Assembly: GCF_025972045.1 (NCBI RefSeq)
Contig: NZ_JAPDHX010000006.1
Coordinates: 86,911-150,910 of the forward strand
DNA length: 64,000 nt
Direction: 5' to 3'
Source of the DNA: Micropruina sonneratiae
Lineage (GTDB): Bacteria; Actinomycetota; Actinomycetes; Propionibacteriales; Propionibacteriaceae
Shown here: positions 28,674 through 37,780 of the stretch, one piece after another
Position numbering within the stretch: the first letter of the stretch is position 1
How the letters are laid out: each line of letters begins with the position of its first letter
Made by a program: the position numbers and the translations under genes
Notes under the pieces: generated by a model
Told to the model about the DNA's origin: nothing
The model's input: the letters and a program-made list of their open reading frames with translations, nothing else
The model's database searches: none

Positions 28674-30848
28674 CTATCCCTTCAGTTCGTTCAGGGCGGC
28701 GACGATGTCGTCGGTGTTGGCGTTGGCGGCCGTTTCGAGCGCCTTGGAGATGCTCGGAGCGGCCTCGCCGCCCTGGACCCGGATCACCGGCGCGTCCAGC
28801 CAGTCGAACAGCCGGCGTCCGATCTCACCGGCCAGCCAGCCGCCGTAGGAGGTGCCCTGGGCGCCCTGCTCGACGATCACCACGTTGTTGGTCTTCTTGA
28901 CCGACGCCTCGATGGTCTCCCAGTCGAGGGACGCCCGGTCGAGCCAGCGCAGGTCGATCACCTCGCCGTCGACGCCCGACTCTTCGACGGCGTCCAGGCA
29001 GCGCTGCACCATCGACAGGTAGCTGATCAGCGTGACGGCCGAACCCTCGCGTCGGACGGCCGCCTTGCCGAACGGCAGCACGTAGTCGAGATCCTTGGGC
29101 GCCAGGCCCTCCAGCTTGTACAGGTCGGCGTCGTGCTCGAGCACCGCGACCGGGTCGCGGGTCAGCATCGCCGCGTTGAGCAGTCCCACGTAGTCCAGGG
29201 CGGTGGAGGGGGCGATGATCCGCCAGCCCACCGAGGTGGACAGGATGCCTGCCGGGTCCATCGAGTGCTGCGAGCCGTAACCCGTTGTCGTACCGATCTT
29301 GAGCCGCATCAGCATCGCCATGTCGTGGTCGCCGCCGAACATGTGCCGGGCCCGGCCGATCTGGTTGAAGATCTGGTCGGCCGCCACCCAGATGAAGTCG
29401 GCGTACATCAGCTCGACGACCGGGTAGTAGCGGCCGTCGAGCGCCATGCCGCCGCCCAGGCCGGTGAACCCGGCCTCGGCGATCGGGGTGCCGAGAACCC
29501 GCCCCGGGAAGTCGACGGGCAGGCCCTTCGTCGCGCCGCGCGAGCCGCCGTTGAGCTTGTGCACGTCCTCGCCGAGCACCACGATCGAGTCGTCGGTCTC
29601 CATCCGGCGGTGCATCACCGCGGCGATGGTGTCGACGAAGCGCTGCTTGACCAGTTCGTCGGCGCCGAAGCTGTCGTCGGTGCGGACGCGGTCGCCGCCG
29701 TCCGGCCAGTCGCCGCGGATGCCGACGTCGATGAAGGACGCCGACGGCCACAGCTCGGGACGGATGCGCAGCTGCCCGGGGCGCCCGTTCGGGTCGGCCT
29801 CGGTGATCCGGCCGGAGAGCTCGGCCATGATCGCCTTGCACGACTTGCGCAGGGCGTCCAGCTGCTCGCGGGTGGCGATGCCGAGACGCTCGAGGTGCTT
29901 CTCGGCCAGGTTCAGCGGGTCGCGGTCGCGCCAGCCGGCCTCCTCCTCCTTGGAGCGGTAGCCGAACGCGCTGCCCGGGAACGGGCCGTTCTGGTGGAAG
30001 TAGCGGTAGGTGTCGGCCTCGACCACGGCCGGCCCGCCGCCGCCCCGGACGTGCTCGAGCACCTTGTCCATCAGCAGTTTGACGCTCAGGGCGTCCTGAC
30101 CGTCGACGCGCCAACTCGGGATGCCGAAGCCCAGGCCGCGCACGCTCAGCCGCGGGTCGGCGGTCGACTCGTTGACCGTGGTGGAGACCGCGTACTGGTT
30201 GTTCTCGATGAAGAAGATCGTCGGCAGCTTCCAGGCGGCGGCGATGTTCAGCGCCTCGAGCGTCGAGCCGATGTTGGACGCCCCGTCGCCGAAGTAGGTG
30301 ACCGAGACGGCATCGGTGCCGGCCAGCTTGTGCGACATCGCGAAGCCGGTGGCGAACGGGACGGCGCCGCCGACGATGGCATTGGTGCCCATCGCGCCGA
30401 CTTCCTTCCACTGCAGGTGCATCGAACCGCCGCGGCCGTGGCAGTAGCCGTCGGTGAGGCCGGCGATCTCGGCGAGGGTTCGGTACAGAACCGAGACCAC
30501 GTCTTCGGTCCAGTCGGCGCCGATGCTGAAGCCGTCGGGCTGGACGGCGTTGAGCGCCTTGGCCAGGAACTGGTGGTGGCCGCGGTGCGAACCGTTGATC
30601 TGGTCCTGGACGGTGAGCGGAACGGCGGAGCCGACGGCTCCCGCCTCCTGGCCGATCGAGGAGTGCGCCGGGCCGTTGATCAGCTTCTGTCCGGCCAGGT
30701 CGAGAACCTGCTCCTCAAAGGCGCGGATGAGGTGCATCTGCACCGTCATCGACTCGAGCAGTGCGGCGTCGGCGGCATCCCAGTCCGCCTCGGTCGCCGT
30801 GAACTGATTCCAGGTGGCCGACGGCTGCAAAGGCTCGGTGATCGGCAT
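28674..30848 (-). CDS. Fused E1 alpha/beta subunit of a 2-oxo acid or acetoin dehydrogenase
   Basis: 724 residues. The alpha half has the thiamine diphosphate motif GDGASN (187-192) ending in ENNQYA, and the beta half starts at about residue 390 with SIVVLGEDV and a transketolase C-terminal domain. Fusion of the two subunits is found in some branched-chain and acetoin-type enzymes. It decarboxylates or cleaves the substrate and acylates the lipoyl group of E2. GAGGAGG precedes the ATG at 30848. Divergent from the GntR gene, with operator-like sequence between them. Confidence 0.9.
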   Translation of the reverse strand: MPITEPLQPSATWNQFTATEADWDAADAALLESMTVQMHLIRAFEEQVLDLAGQKLINGPAHSSIGQEAGAVGSAVPLTVQDQINGSHRGHHQFLAKALNAVQPDGFSIGADWTEDVVSVLYRTLAEIAGLTDGYCHGRGGSMHLQWKEVGAMGTNAIVGGAVPFATGFAMSHKLAGTDAVSVTYFGDGASNIGSTLEALNIAAAWKLPTIFFIENNQYAVSTTVNESTADPRLSVRGLGFGIPSWRVDGQDALSVKLLMDKVLEHVRGGGGPAVVEADTYRYFHQNGPFPGSAFGYRSKEEEAGWRDRDPLNLAEKHLERLGIATREQLDALRKSCKAIMAELSGRITEADPNGRPGQLRIRPELWPSASFIDVGIRGDWPDGGDRVRTDDSFGADELVKQRFVDTIAAVMHRRMETDDSIVVLGEDVHKLNGGSRGATKGLPVDFPGRVLGTPIAEAGFTGLGGGMALDGRYYPVVELMYADFIWVAADQIFNQIGRARHMFGGDHDMAMLMRLKIGTTTGYGSQHSMDPAGILSTSVGWRIIAPSTALDYVGLLNAAMLTRDPVAVLEHDADLYKLEGLAPKDLDYVLPFGKAAVRREGSAVTLISYLSMVQRCLDAVEESGVDGEVIDLRWLDRASLDWETIEASVKKTNNVVIVEQGAQGTSYGGWLAGEIGRRLFDWLDAPVIRVQGGEAAPSISKALETAANANTDDIVAALNELKG

Positions 30849-30924
30849 GGCTACGGTGCCTCCTCGTTGACGCGTGCCCCATCGCTGCGGGAGATGCGGG
30901 TTGGGGTAAGCTCGGGCTACAAAC

Positions 30925-30950
30925 TACAAGACATGACCGTACATGTACAG
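30925..30950. promoter_or_regulatory. Putative GntR operator between E1 and the regulator gene
   Basis: Contains ACAAGACATGACC and, overlapping its end, the palindrome GTACATGTAC (30939-30948). The first half resembles the TATAGACAwGTC elements at three other promoters of the island. It sits between the divergent E1 and gntR starts, where a repressor would control both. Confidence 0.5.
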
Positions 30951-30994
30951 CCAAGTTGCGGGCTCGTTCCGAGATGCGGCGAAGGAGGGACACC

Positions 30995-31771
30995 GTGACC
31001 ACCACCCTCAATCGGGACTCCGCGGTCCCGCTGTACCTGCAGCTCGCCGATGAACTGCGCACCAAGATTCTCAGCGGTGAATGGCAGCCTGAGCAACGGA
31101 TTCCGTCAGAGAACGAACTGAACCAGATCTACTCGATCAGCCGGATGACCATTCGGCAGGTGCTCGGCAAGCTCGTCGACGAGGGTTTGGTCTTCCGGGT
31201 TCACGGCAAGGGAACGTTCGTCGCGCAGCCCAAGATCGCGACCCGTTCGCCCTCGTACCACGGCGTCCGCGAACAGTTGGAGCAGCAGGGCTACTCGACC
31301 CGTACCGAACTGATCAACTCGGGCACCGTCGAGGCCGACGCCCGGCTGGCCCGCCAGCTCGATGTGCAGGTCGGCACCCCGCTGCACATGGTCGAGCGGC
31401 TGCGGTACGCCGAGGACACCCCGATCAGCCTGCACAAGTCGTACGTGCCGGTGCGGCTGGCCCCGGCCCTGCTCGACCACGACCTGACCCAGCAGCAGCT
31501 GTGCCAGGTACTGGCCGGCGACTACGGCCTCGACATGGTCTACGTGCACGAGTCGCTGGAGTCGCTCACGCCGACCCCCTCGGAGCTGACCGCCCTGCGC
31601 GTGCGCCGCGGGACGCCGCTGCTGCTGCTCGAACAGCGGATCAAGGACGCCTCGCACCGCCTGTTCGAGTACACGCGGATCAAGTTCCGCGGTGACCGGG
31701 TGCGGCTGGAGTTCGACTACGACCTGAGCGCGCTGGGCACGACGAAGAAGCGCCAGTTGGCCTTCAGCTGA
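30995..31771 (+). CDS. GntR-family transcriptional regulator, HutC subfamily
   Basis: 258 residues. An N-terminal winged helix (about 10-75: VPLYLQLADELRTKILSGEW, SRMTIRQVLGKLVDEGL, GKGTFV) is followed by a UTRA effector-binding domain (about 95-240). This layout is HutC/NagR/PhnF-like; such regulators bind sugar phosphates, amino acids or similar ligands. GAAGGAGGG lies just before the GTG at 30995. Its position between two arms of the catabolic island and the recurring operator-like sequence make it the probable repressor of the island. Confidence 0.92.
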   Translation: MTTTLNRDSAVPLYLQLADELRTKILSGEWQPEQRIPSENELNQIYSISRMTIRQVLGKLVDEGLVFRVHGKGTFVAQPKIATRSPSYHGVREQLEQQGYSTRTELINSGTVEADARLARQLDVQVGTPLHMVERLRYAEDTPISLHKSYVPVRLAPALLDHDLTQQQLCQVLAGDYGLDMVYVHESLESLTPTPSELTALRVRRGTPLLLLEQRIKDASHRLFEYTRIKFRGDRVRLEFDYDLSALGTTKKRQLAFS

Positions 31772-31801
31772 CGCTGACGTTCGCGCGCCGGCCGAGCAGA
31801 A

Positions 31802-31847
31802 ACAGTGTGAGTCCGAACATCGAGTTCAATGCTCGGACTCACACTGT
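31802..31847. terminator. Bidirectional terminator between gntR and the dehydrogenase operon
   Basis: Perfect 15-base arms (31802-31816 and 31833-31847; ACAGTGTGAGTCCGA and its complement) around a 16-base loop, with CTTTC after it on the plus strand and TTTC on the minus strand. It lies between convergent units. Confidence 0.85.
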
Positions 31848-31987
31848 CTTTCAGACCCCGTCGCCGCGCTTGTGGCGACGACGGTGTGCGGCAGCGGGGA
31901 GGGGAGTTCCACGGGTTGCGGGTCGAGCCCGCGGCGCCGGCGCTCCAGGGTGCCGGTGATGTCGTCGATGCCGGTGATCCACTTCAC
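31826..31987 (-). CDS. Possible small protein (53 aa)
   Basis: A 54-codon frame from a GTG at 31987, preceded by AGGAGCA; the AGGAG overlaps the stop of the upstream dehydrogenase gene, so translational coupling is possible. It begins VKWITGIDDITGTLERRRRG and has no known family. Its last codons lie inside the terminator hairpin, which is unusual and may mean the frame is fortuitous. Confidence 0.35.
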   Translation of the reverse strand: MKWITGIDDITGTLERRRRGLDPQPVELPSPLPHTVVATSAATGSERQCESEH

Positions 31988-31992
31988 TGCTC

Positions 31993-33330
31993 CTATACGC
32001 CGCCGCCCGCCGTCGCGGCCCGCGCCAGTACTCGATCGATCAACTCCGCCGTCCACTCGCCGGTCATCACCAGCAGGTCGGGCAGGGTGAGCCGGTCGCG
32101 CATGTACGGCAGCGCCAGCAGGGTCCAGGCCACCTGATCGGCCGAGACCGGGGGAGTGAGCTCGCTGAACCGGGCCGCCGCACCCCAATGCCGCAGCGTG
32201 GTCGCCGACCGCTGGGGGGTGCCCAGGTAGCCGAACAGCGTCTCGAGCAGTGCGGCCCGGTCACGGTCGCAAACAGCCTTGTCAGCGGCGTTCCAGGCAG
32301 CGACCTTCCGCGCCACCGCCGTCCAGCACTCCTGCCCCAGCGAGCCGGAAGGGTCGATGGAAGCCCAGGTGTCGCGCACCCGCTGCTCCAGGTCGGCCGG
32401 ATAGGTCAGGTCTGCCCAGGGCCGTTCGAACAGCGCGGACGTCTCGCGCACCTCGGCCCACAACGCGGTACAGACCACCGTCGCCACGCCCACCTGGGCG
32501 CCGTGCAGGTCGTGCTCGACGCCTCGGGCCATCGCGGCCATGTCGAGGATGTGGCTGGTCAGGTGCTCCGAACCCGACAGCGGCGCCGTCGAATCGGCGA
32601 CGCCGATCACAAGCCCGCCGACGGTCAACGAATCGACCAGGGCCTTGCGTGCTCGGCCCGGGTCCGGGTCGGTGAGCCCCTCCACGGCGTCCAGCACGGG
32701 CCGGACCGCCTCGTCGGTGAACGGGCCGTCCAGGCCCAGCGAACAGGCCAGGTACCAGTCCGCCGGGGCCGACCAGATCGCGATCGCGTCCCCGACGCCC
32801 GAACGGTTCAGCCGGGCGGGTGCCGCGTCGATGACCCGGTCGTCGATGATCAGCCCCGTCGGCCACACCGAGGGCCTGGTGCGCTTGGCACCGCCGATCA
32901 CCAGGACGCTGAGCGGATCGGAGAAGCCGTTGACCGAGGCCGCGGTCTGGATCGCCACCAGGGGCGCACCAGAGCGCGCGGACACCACCTTGCCGAGATC
33001 GGTGATGGTGCCGGAACCGACGCTGACCAGCAGCGACGGGCGTCCGACCTCGGCCACGGCGTCCTCGACGGTGGCCTCGTCGAGCGCTACCTGAGCGTGG
33101 GTGGCCCGGACCGTCACCCGGCGGGCGGCGCCCACCAGGTCGGCCACCCACGCCAGCAGGTCGCGTCCGTCGGCGAGTTTCGCCACGTCATCGGTGAGGA
33201 TGACGCGCTCGCCGTCGCCGGCCAGCCGACGGCACAGGGCGGGCAGTTCGCCCAGTGCCGCCGGACCGGTCGCCAGGAGGCCGAGAGCCCCCTGGGAGAC
33301 TTCGCGGGCGAATGACTCGTAGCCGGTCAT
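31993..33330 (-). CDS. Iron-containing alcohol dehydrogenase, sn-glycerol-1-phosphate dehydrogenase-like
   Basis: 445 residues. The NAD(P) motif GSGTITDLGKVVS and the metal ligands, Asp in GVGDAIA and His in SEHLTSH and LHGAQVG, follow the glycerol dehydrogenase/AraM fold. AraM makes glycerol-1-phosphate from dihydroxyacetone phosphate; a polyol phosphate dehydrogenase acting on a C4 homologue is equally possible. Its ATG overlaps the stop of the FGGY kinase gene (ATGA), so kinase and dehydrogenase are made together and probably act in sequence: polyol, polyol phosphate, keto-sugar phosphate. Confidence 0.82.
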   Translation of the reverse strand: MTGYESFAREVSQGALGLLATGPAALGELPALCRRLAGDGERVILTDDVAKLADGRDLLAWVADLVGAARRVTVRATHAQVALDEATVEDAVAEVGRPSLLVSVGSGTITDLGKVVSARSGAPLVAIQTAASVNGFSDPLSVLVIGGAKRTRPSVWPTGLIIDDRVIDAAPARLNRSGVGDAIAIWSAPADWYLACSLGLDGPFTDEAVRPVLDAVEGLTDPDPGRARKALVDSLTVGGLVIGVADSTAPLSGSEHLTSHILDMAAMARGVEHDLHGAQVGVATVVCTALWAEVRETSALFERPWADLTYPADLEQRVRDTWASIDPSGSLGQECWTAVARKVAAWNAADKAVCDRDRAALLETLFGYLGTPQRSATTLRHWGAAARFSELTPPVSADQVAWTLLALPYMRDRLTLPDLLVMTGEWTAELIDRVLARAATAGGGV

Positions 33331-34871
33331 CCGCGCCGGGTGATGGCCTGCAGCTTGTCCCAGATGGAGGGCATCGCCTGGCGGTACTCCTTGTAGATCT
33401 CGAAGTACTCGTCGTAGAGCGCAGTCCTCTTCTTCTTGGGCTTGTACGTGCGCAGGATGTTGACGGTCGAGTCGGCGCCCTGCTCGTAGCTCTCGAACAT
33501 GCCCACCCCGACGCCGGCGACGATCGCGGCGCCCTTGGCGCCGAACTCGGTGCCGGCGGGCACGACCACCTGGCGGCCCAGCACGTCGGCGAAGATCTGC
33601 GCCCACACCGGCGAGTTCGCGCCGCCGCCGGCCATCCTGACGACCTTCACCTCGGTCGGGATGGCGTCCAGGCAGTCACGGATGCCGTAGGCGACGCCCT
33701 CGTACACCGCGCGCAGCAGGTCGTTGCGGGTGTGTGCGCCGGTGATGCCGATGAAGGACGCCCGGGCGCTCGGCTTCACGAACGGGGCCCGCTCGCCACC
33801 TGGGGCGGTGTAGCCGTGGAACATCACGCCTCGGGAGCCGACCGGAACCGAACTGACGACCTCGTCGAGGTACTCGAAGAAGGTGAACTGCGGGCCGCGG
33901 GCCTCGGCCTCACGGCGGAAGCTGCCGCCGAACTCGCGCAGGTACCAGTCCACGTTGGGGGTGCAGGAGTTCATCCCGAGGGCCCGGATCCAGGTGGTCG
34001 GGCTGTGCGGAATGACCCAGCCGACGTCGTCCGGCTCGATCGTGTCGCCCAGGTCATCGGTGGCCACCGTGACGATGCCGGCGGTGCCGATCACCGCCAT
34101 GCAGTCTCCGGGCCGCGCCACTCCCACGCCGAGCGACGACGCGGTGATGTCCATCTGGCCCTTGAAGACCGGGGTGCCCTCGACCAGACCGGTGACGCCG
34201 GCGGCCTCGGCGGTGATGCCGCCGATGTTGGTGATCGGCGACTTCGGCTCGGGCAGCACCGACTTGGCGTCGGTCAGGCCGAACGCGGCCAGTACCTCGT
34301 CGGACCAGTCGCGGGTGCGGACGTCGATGCCGGCCAGCGAGGCGTCCGACGGATCGGTGGAGAGGTCACCGGTGAGCTTGTACTCCACCCAGTCCTTGCA
34401 CCACAGGTTGGTGGCACCCTCGAGGATCTCGGGTTCGTTCTCGACCCGCCAGCGCAGCAACGCCGACGCGGTACCGGCGTAGGGGCCGAGGCCGGAGATC
34501 TGGAATTGCTTGCTGATGGTGCCGTCGGCGTACCAGGTGTCGATGATGTCGGCGGCGCGGCCGTCGGTCCACAGGTACGCCGGCCCGGCCGGCTCGCCCT
34601 CGGAGTCGACCAGCCACGTGCCGTCGCCCTGGCCGGTGGCCGATACCGCGACGATGTCGGCGGCCCTCACCGACGAGCCCTCGATGGCGTCCCGGATGGC
34701 CAGGGTGGCGGCCACCCAGACCGTCTCCATGTCCTCCTCGGCCATGTAGGTGGTCGGGTTCACGATCGGGACGTTGTGCGCGCCGCGGCTCAATTCGTTG
34801 CCGTGTTCGTCGAAGATGGCTGCCTTGATCACACTGGTGCCGGCATCGATGCCGAGCAGGTACTGGGGCAT
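33327..34871 (-). CDS. FGGY carbohydrate kinase, erythritol-kinase-like
   Basis: 514 residues, full FGGY length. The N-terminal phosphate loop GIDAGTSVIKAAIFD (7-21) closely resembles EryA-type erythritol kinases, and IGTAGIVT and GGGANSPVWAQIFADVLG are the second-domain ATP motifs. Likely substrate: a tetritol or another short polyol. It is transcribed divergently from the alcohol dehydrogenase gene, with the best palindromic operator of the island between them. The exact substrate is not provable from sequence. Confidence 0.85.
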   Translation of the reverse strand: MPQYLLGIDAGTSVIKAAIFDEHGNELSRGAHNVPIVNPTTYMAEEDMETVWVAATLAIRDAIEGSSVRAADIVAVSATGQGDGTWLVDSEGEPAGPAYLWTDGRAADIIDTWYADGTISKQFQISGLGPYAGTASALLRWRVENEPEILEGATNLWCKDWVEYKLTGDLSTDPSDASLAGIDVRTRDWSDEVLAAFGLTDAKSVLPEPKSPITNIGGITAEAAGVTGLVEGTPVFKGQMDITASSLGVGVARPGDCMAVIGTAGIVTVATDDLGDTIEPDDVGWVIPHSPTTWIRALGMNSCTPNVDWYLREFGGSFRREAEARGPQFTFFEYLDEVVSSVPVGSRGVMFHGYTAPGGERAPFVKPSARASFIGITGAHTRNDLLRAVYEGVAYGIRDCLDAIPTEVKVVRMAGGGANSPVWAQIFADVLGRQVVVPAGTEFGAKGAAIVAGVGVGMFESYEQGADSTVNILRTYKPKKKRTALYDEYFEIYKEYRQAMPSIWDKLQAITRRG

Positions 34872-34940
34872 TGAGCACCCTTTCCGGACGGGGACGCGCT
34901 CCGCTGCGCGTTCACGGGTGGCAAGGATGCTAAACAATCT

Positions 34941-34956
34941 TGTATAGACATGTCTA
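34941..34956. promoter_or_regulatory. Palindromic GntR operator candidate
   Basis: TGTATAGACATGTCTA contains the perfect palindrome TAGACATGTCTA (34945-34956). It lies in the 125-base divergent region between the FGGY kinase and the alcohol dehydrogenase and is the strongest copy of the island's repeated element. Confidence 0.7.
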
Positions 34957-34996
34957 GTGGTGGACAGACGTGGTGTCGCATGCTACGAAAATCGGC

Positions 34997-36031
34997 ATGC
35001 GCGCCCTGGTGAAGTACGCCCCGGGTCCCGGCCACGTCGAGCTCCGCTCAGTCGAGCGTCCCTCGCCGGGCGCGGGGCAATTGCTTGTCGACGTGGCCTA
35101 CGCCGGCGTGTGCGGAACCGACCGCAGCGCGCTCGACGGTCACTTCACCGGGCTGATCCCGCGCACGCTGGGGCACGAGGCGTCCGGGGTGATCTCGGCG
35201 ATCGGGCCCGGTGTCGTGGGCGACTGGTCGGTCGGCGACCGGGTCACCTTCGAGACGGACGCCTACCTGTGCGGCACCTGCCTGTACTGCCGGGCCGAGC
35301 AGTACCAACGCTGCCCCCACCGCAAGGGCATCGGCACCACCGCCAACGGTGCGCTTGCGGACGCACTGGTGATGCCCGAACTGGCCGTCCACAGGTTGCC
35401 CGATGGGGTGTCGCTGCTGGCGGCGGCACTCACCGAGCCGTTGGCGATCTGCGTGCACGCGGTCATCGAGCGCAGCCCATCGCTGGCCGGCGAGGTGGTG
35501 ATCGTCACCGGTCCCGGTGCCATCGGCGCGCTGACCAGCGCCGTCGCCGGCCAGGTGGGCGCCACGACCGTGCTGGTCGGACGTACCCGGCACGCCGACC
35601 GGCTTGCCGACGCCGTCGCCCGAGGCATCGCCGACCACGCGCTCGACGGCGATGCCGTCGACGTCGAGGCGTACGTGAAGTCCCTCACCGACGGCTACGG
35701 TGCGCACACCGGCTTCGAATGCTCGGGCGCCAACCACTGGCCACGGGCCCTGCAGCCGATGGTGCGCCGGGGCGGCCGGGTGGTGCTCGTCGCGCTGTAC
35801 CACGGCGAGGTTCCGGTCGACTTCGACCTGCTGGTCAACCGCGAACACGAGATCGTCGGCTCGCGCGGCAAGAACGCGCAGAGCTACCGCACGGCGCTGA
35901 GATTGATGGCTGACAAGCGCATCGACGCCGAATCGTTCATCTCCGACGTGCTGCCGCTGGAACGCTGGGAGGATGGCCTCGACCTCGTTGCCCAGGGTCG
36001 CAAAGTGGTCTTCGAGGTCGGGGGAGCGTAG
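34997..36031 (+). CDS. Zinc-dependent alcohol/polyol dehydrogenase
   Basis: 344 residues, MDR family. The catalytic zinc site uses Cys in AGVCGTD and GHEASG; the structural zinc site is CGTCLYCRAEQYQRC; VIVTGPGAIGALTS is the NAD motif. It is close to sorbitol/threonine dehydrogenases and should oxidise a secondary hydroxyl of a polyol or sugar derivative. The ATG at 34997 was preferred over upstream in-frame codons because it starts the GroES-like domain directly. Confidence 0.88.
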   Translation: MRALVKYAPGPGHVELRSVERPSPGAGQLLVDVAYAGVCGTDRSALDGHFTGLIPRTLGHEASGVISAIGPGVVGDWSVGDRVTFETDAYLCGTCLYCRAEQYQRCPHRKGIGTTANGALADALVMPELAVHRLPDGVSLLAAALTEPLAICVHAVIERSPSLAGEVVIVTGPGAIGALTSAVAGQVGATTVLVGRTRHADRLADAVARGIADHALDGDAVDVEAYVKSLTDGYGAHTGFECSGANHWPRALQPMVRRGGRVVLVALYHGEVPVDFDLLVNREHEIVGSRGKNAQSYRTALRLMADKRIDAESFISDVLPLERWEDGLDLVAQGRKVVFEVGGA

Positions 36032-36053
36032 CGCTAGCCAAGGTTCTCCCAAG

Positions 36054-36073
36054 TTGTCTATAGTTGTACATAC
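36054..36073. promoter_or_regulatory. GntR operator candidate and -10 region of the aldolase operon
   Basis: TTGTCTATAGTTGTACATAC contains, on the minus strand, TATAGACAA as at the other sites, and on the plus strand a good -10 hexamer TATAGT (36059-36064). A repressor here would cover the promoter of the aldolase-phosphatase-isomerase operon. Confidence 0.6.
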
Positions 36074-36128
36074 GAGTTTGTCCGTCGTTACCCAGCAGAC
36101 CCAGCGTCGAGTCATGTGGAGGAGCCCC

Positions 36129-37010
36129 ATGCCATACGTCAACACCCTTGATCTGGTCAATGCGGCCAAAGGCAGGGGCTACGCGGTTCCGGCGATCAAC
36201 ATCGTCGACCCACTGACCATCAAGGCGATCGTGGAGGCCGCCGACTCGGTGGGCTCGCCGGTCATTCTGCAGACCTCGGTGAAGACCGTGAAGTCGGCGG
36301 GGGCGGGCATCCTGCACTACGCCGCGAAGGACGCCGCCGAGGCGGCGTCCGTCGGGGTCTCGCTGCACCTCGACCACTGCCCCGATCGAGAGGTGATCAC
36401 GCTGGCGCTCAAGCACGGCTGGAGTTCGGTGCTGTTCGACGCCTCGGATCGTGATCTCGACCAGGCTCGCAAAGAGACCGCCGAGGTATGCGAAGAGGCG
36501 CACGCACTGGGCGCCAGTGTCGAGAGCGAGATCGAGAACATCATCGGCGTCGAAGACGGCGTCGGCTCCGACAAGGCCAAACACTCCTACACCGTCGATC
36601 AGTTGATCGAGGTGGCCCTGGAGACCGGCACCGACCTGATGGCGCCGCAGCTGGGCACGGCGCACGGCATGTACTCCGCACAGCCGGTGCTGCTGCCGCA
36701 GCGCGCCCGGGAGATCACCTCCGCGTGCGACATCGCGGTCGTGCTGCACGGCGGCACCGGACTGAGCAACGCCGAGTTCGACGAGTTCATCGACGCCGGG
36801 GTGACCAAGATCAACATCTCCACCGCGCTCAAGCGGGCCTACATGACCTCGGCGCTGGAGTACCTCAAGCAGTGCGAGCAGACCAACACGTGGGAGCCGA
36901 CCAAGCTGTTCGAGCCGATGATCGCGGCGTCCAAGGACCTGCTGGTGACGTTCGCGGGCATCTTCCACTCGACCGGCAAGGACGGGGCTGCCAAGGGCGG
37001 TGCCCAGTGA
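36129..37010 (+). CDS. Class II fructose-bisphosphate-type aldolase
   Basis: 293 residues. Asp82-His83 in LHLDHC, His179 in GTAHG and His207 in VLHGGTG are the catalytic and zinc-binding residues of class II aldolases. It splits or joins a ketose phosphate with dihydroxyacetone phosphate; sequence does not separate fructose-1,6-bisphosphate from tagatose or other ketose phosphates. GTGGAGGAG precedes the ATG. It overlaps the phosphatase gene by four bases. Confidence 0.9.
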   Translation: MPYVNTLDLVNAAKGRGYAVPAINIVDPLTIKAIVEAADSVGSPVILQTSVKTVKSAGAGILHYAAKDAAEAASVGVSLHLDHCPDREVITLALKHGWSSVLFDASDRDLDQARKETAEVCEEAHALGASVESEIENIIGVEDGVGSDKAKHSYTVDQLIEVALETGTDLMAPQLGTAHGMYSAQPVLLPQRAREITSACDIAVVLHGGTGLSNAEFDEFIDAGVTKINISTALKRAYMTSALEYLKQCEQTNTWEPTKLFEPMIAASKDLLVTFAGIFHSTGKDGAAKGGAQ

Positions 37011-37780
37011 GCGGGCACGCGCTGATCCTGGACTGCGACGGCGTCCTGGCCGACACCGAGAAGGACGGCCATCTCGTCGCCTTCAACCAGGTGTTCGAAG
37101 AGGAGGGCTACCCGTTCCGGTGGTCGGAGGACGAGTACGCGGTACTGCTCAAGGTGGGCGGCGGCAAGGAGCGGATGAAGGCCTACCTGAGCCAGCACCC
37201 CGAGCTCGACATTCCCGGCCGCGACGACCTGGACGCCCTGCTCGCGCAGGTGCACAAGCGCAAGAGTGCGTGCTACCAGGAGATCGTGAACAGCGGACGG
37301 ATCCCCGGCCGCCCCGGCATCAAGCGACTGGTCGAAGCGGCACTGGACGCGGGGTGGCGGGTCGCGGTGGCGTCCACCTCGGCGATCCCGAGCGTCGAGG
37401 CGGTGGCGATCGCGGTGCTCGGTCAGGCGACCCGGAACCGGCTGTTCGGCATCTACGGCGGCGACATCGTTCCGGCCAAGAAGCCCGCGCCCGACATCTA
37501 CCTGTACGCCCTGGAGCAGTTGGGCCTGCAGCCCGGCGACGCCGTCGTCGTGGAGGATTCCGAGTCGGGGGCGAAGGCGGCCGCAGCGGCCGGCATCGCC
37601 CACATCGTCACCGTTTCGCACTTCACCGCCGACGACCCGTTCCCCGACGCCCGGATCGTGGTCTCGGACCTGGGCGAACCCGGCGCCCCGGCCGCGCTGA
37701 TCGCGGGCGACGATGTCCGCGACGCCGAAGGGCTGATCACCGTCGCGTCGCTGGAGCGCATCGTCGGCGAGCACCGGTGA
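37007..37780 (+). CDS. HAD-superfamily phosphatase, CbbY-like
   Basis: 257 residues from a GTG that overlaps the aldolase stop. Motif I is ILDCDGVLADTE, the cap domain covers about 18-95, and the last motif is VVVEDSESGAKAAAAAGI. CbbY enzymes dephosphorylate xylulose-1,5-bisphosphate, a RuBisCO inhibitor, in organisms that fix CO2; here the island holds a RuBisCO-like protein, so a housekeeping dephosphorylation role is conceivable. A general sugar-phosphate phosphatase or mutase is the alternative. Confidence 0.85.
   Translation: MSGHALILDCDGVLADTEKDGHLVAFNQVFEEEGYPFRWSEDEYAVLLKVGGGKERMKAYLSQHPELDIPGRDDLDALLAQVHKRKSACYQEIVNSGRIPGRPGIKRLVEAALDAGWRVAVASTSAIPSVEAVAIAVLGQATRNRLFGIYGGDIVPAKKPAPDIYLYALEQLGLQPGDAVVVEDSESGAKAAAAAGIAHIVTVSHFTADDPFPDARIVVSDLGEPGAPAALIAGDDVRDAEGLITVASLERIVGEHR

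Noticed and set aside
33255..34874. Plus-strand open frame of more than 500 codons opposite the FGGY kinase
   Set aside because: The minus strand encodes a complete FGGY kinase; the plus frame is low-complexity Gly/Arg/Val sequence with no domain.
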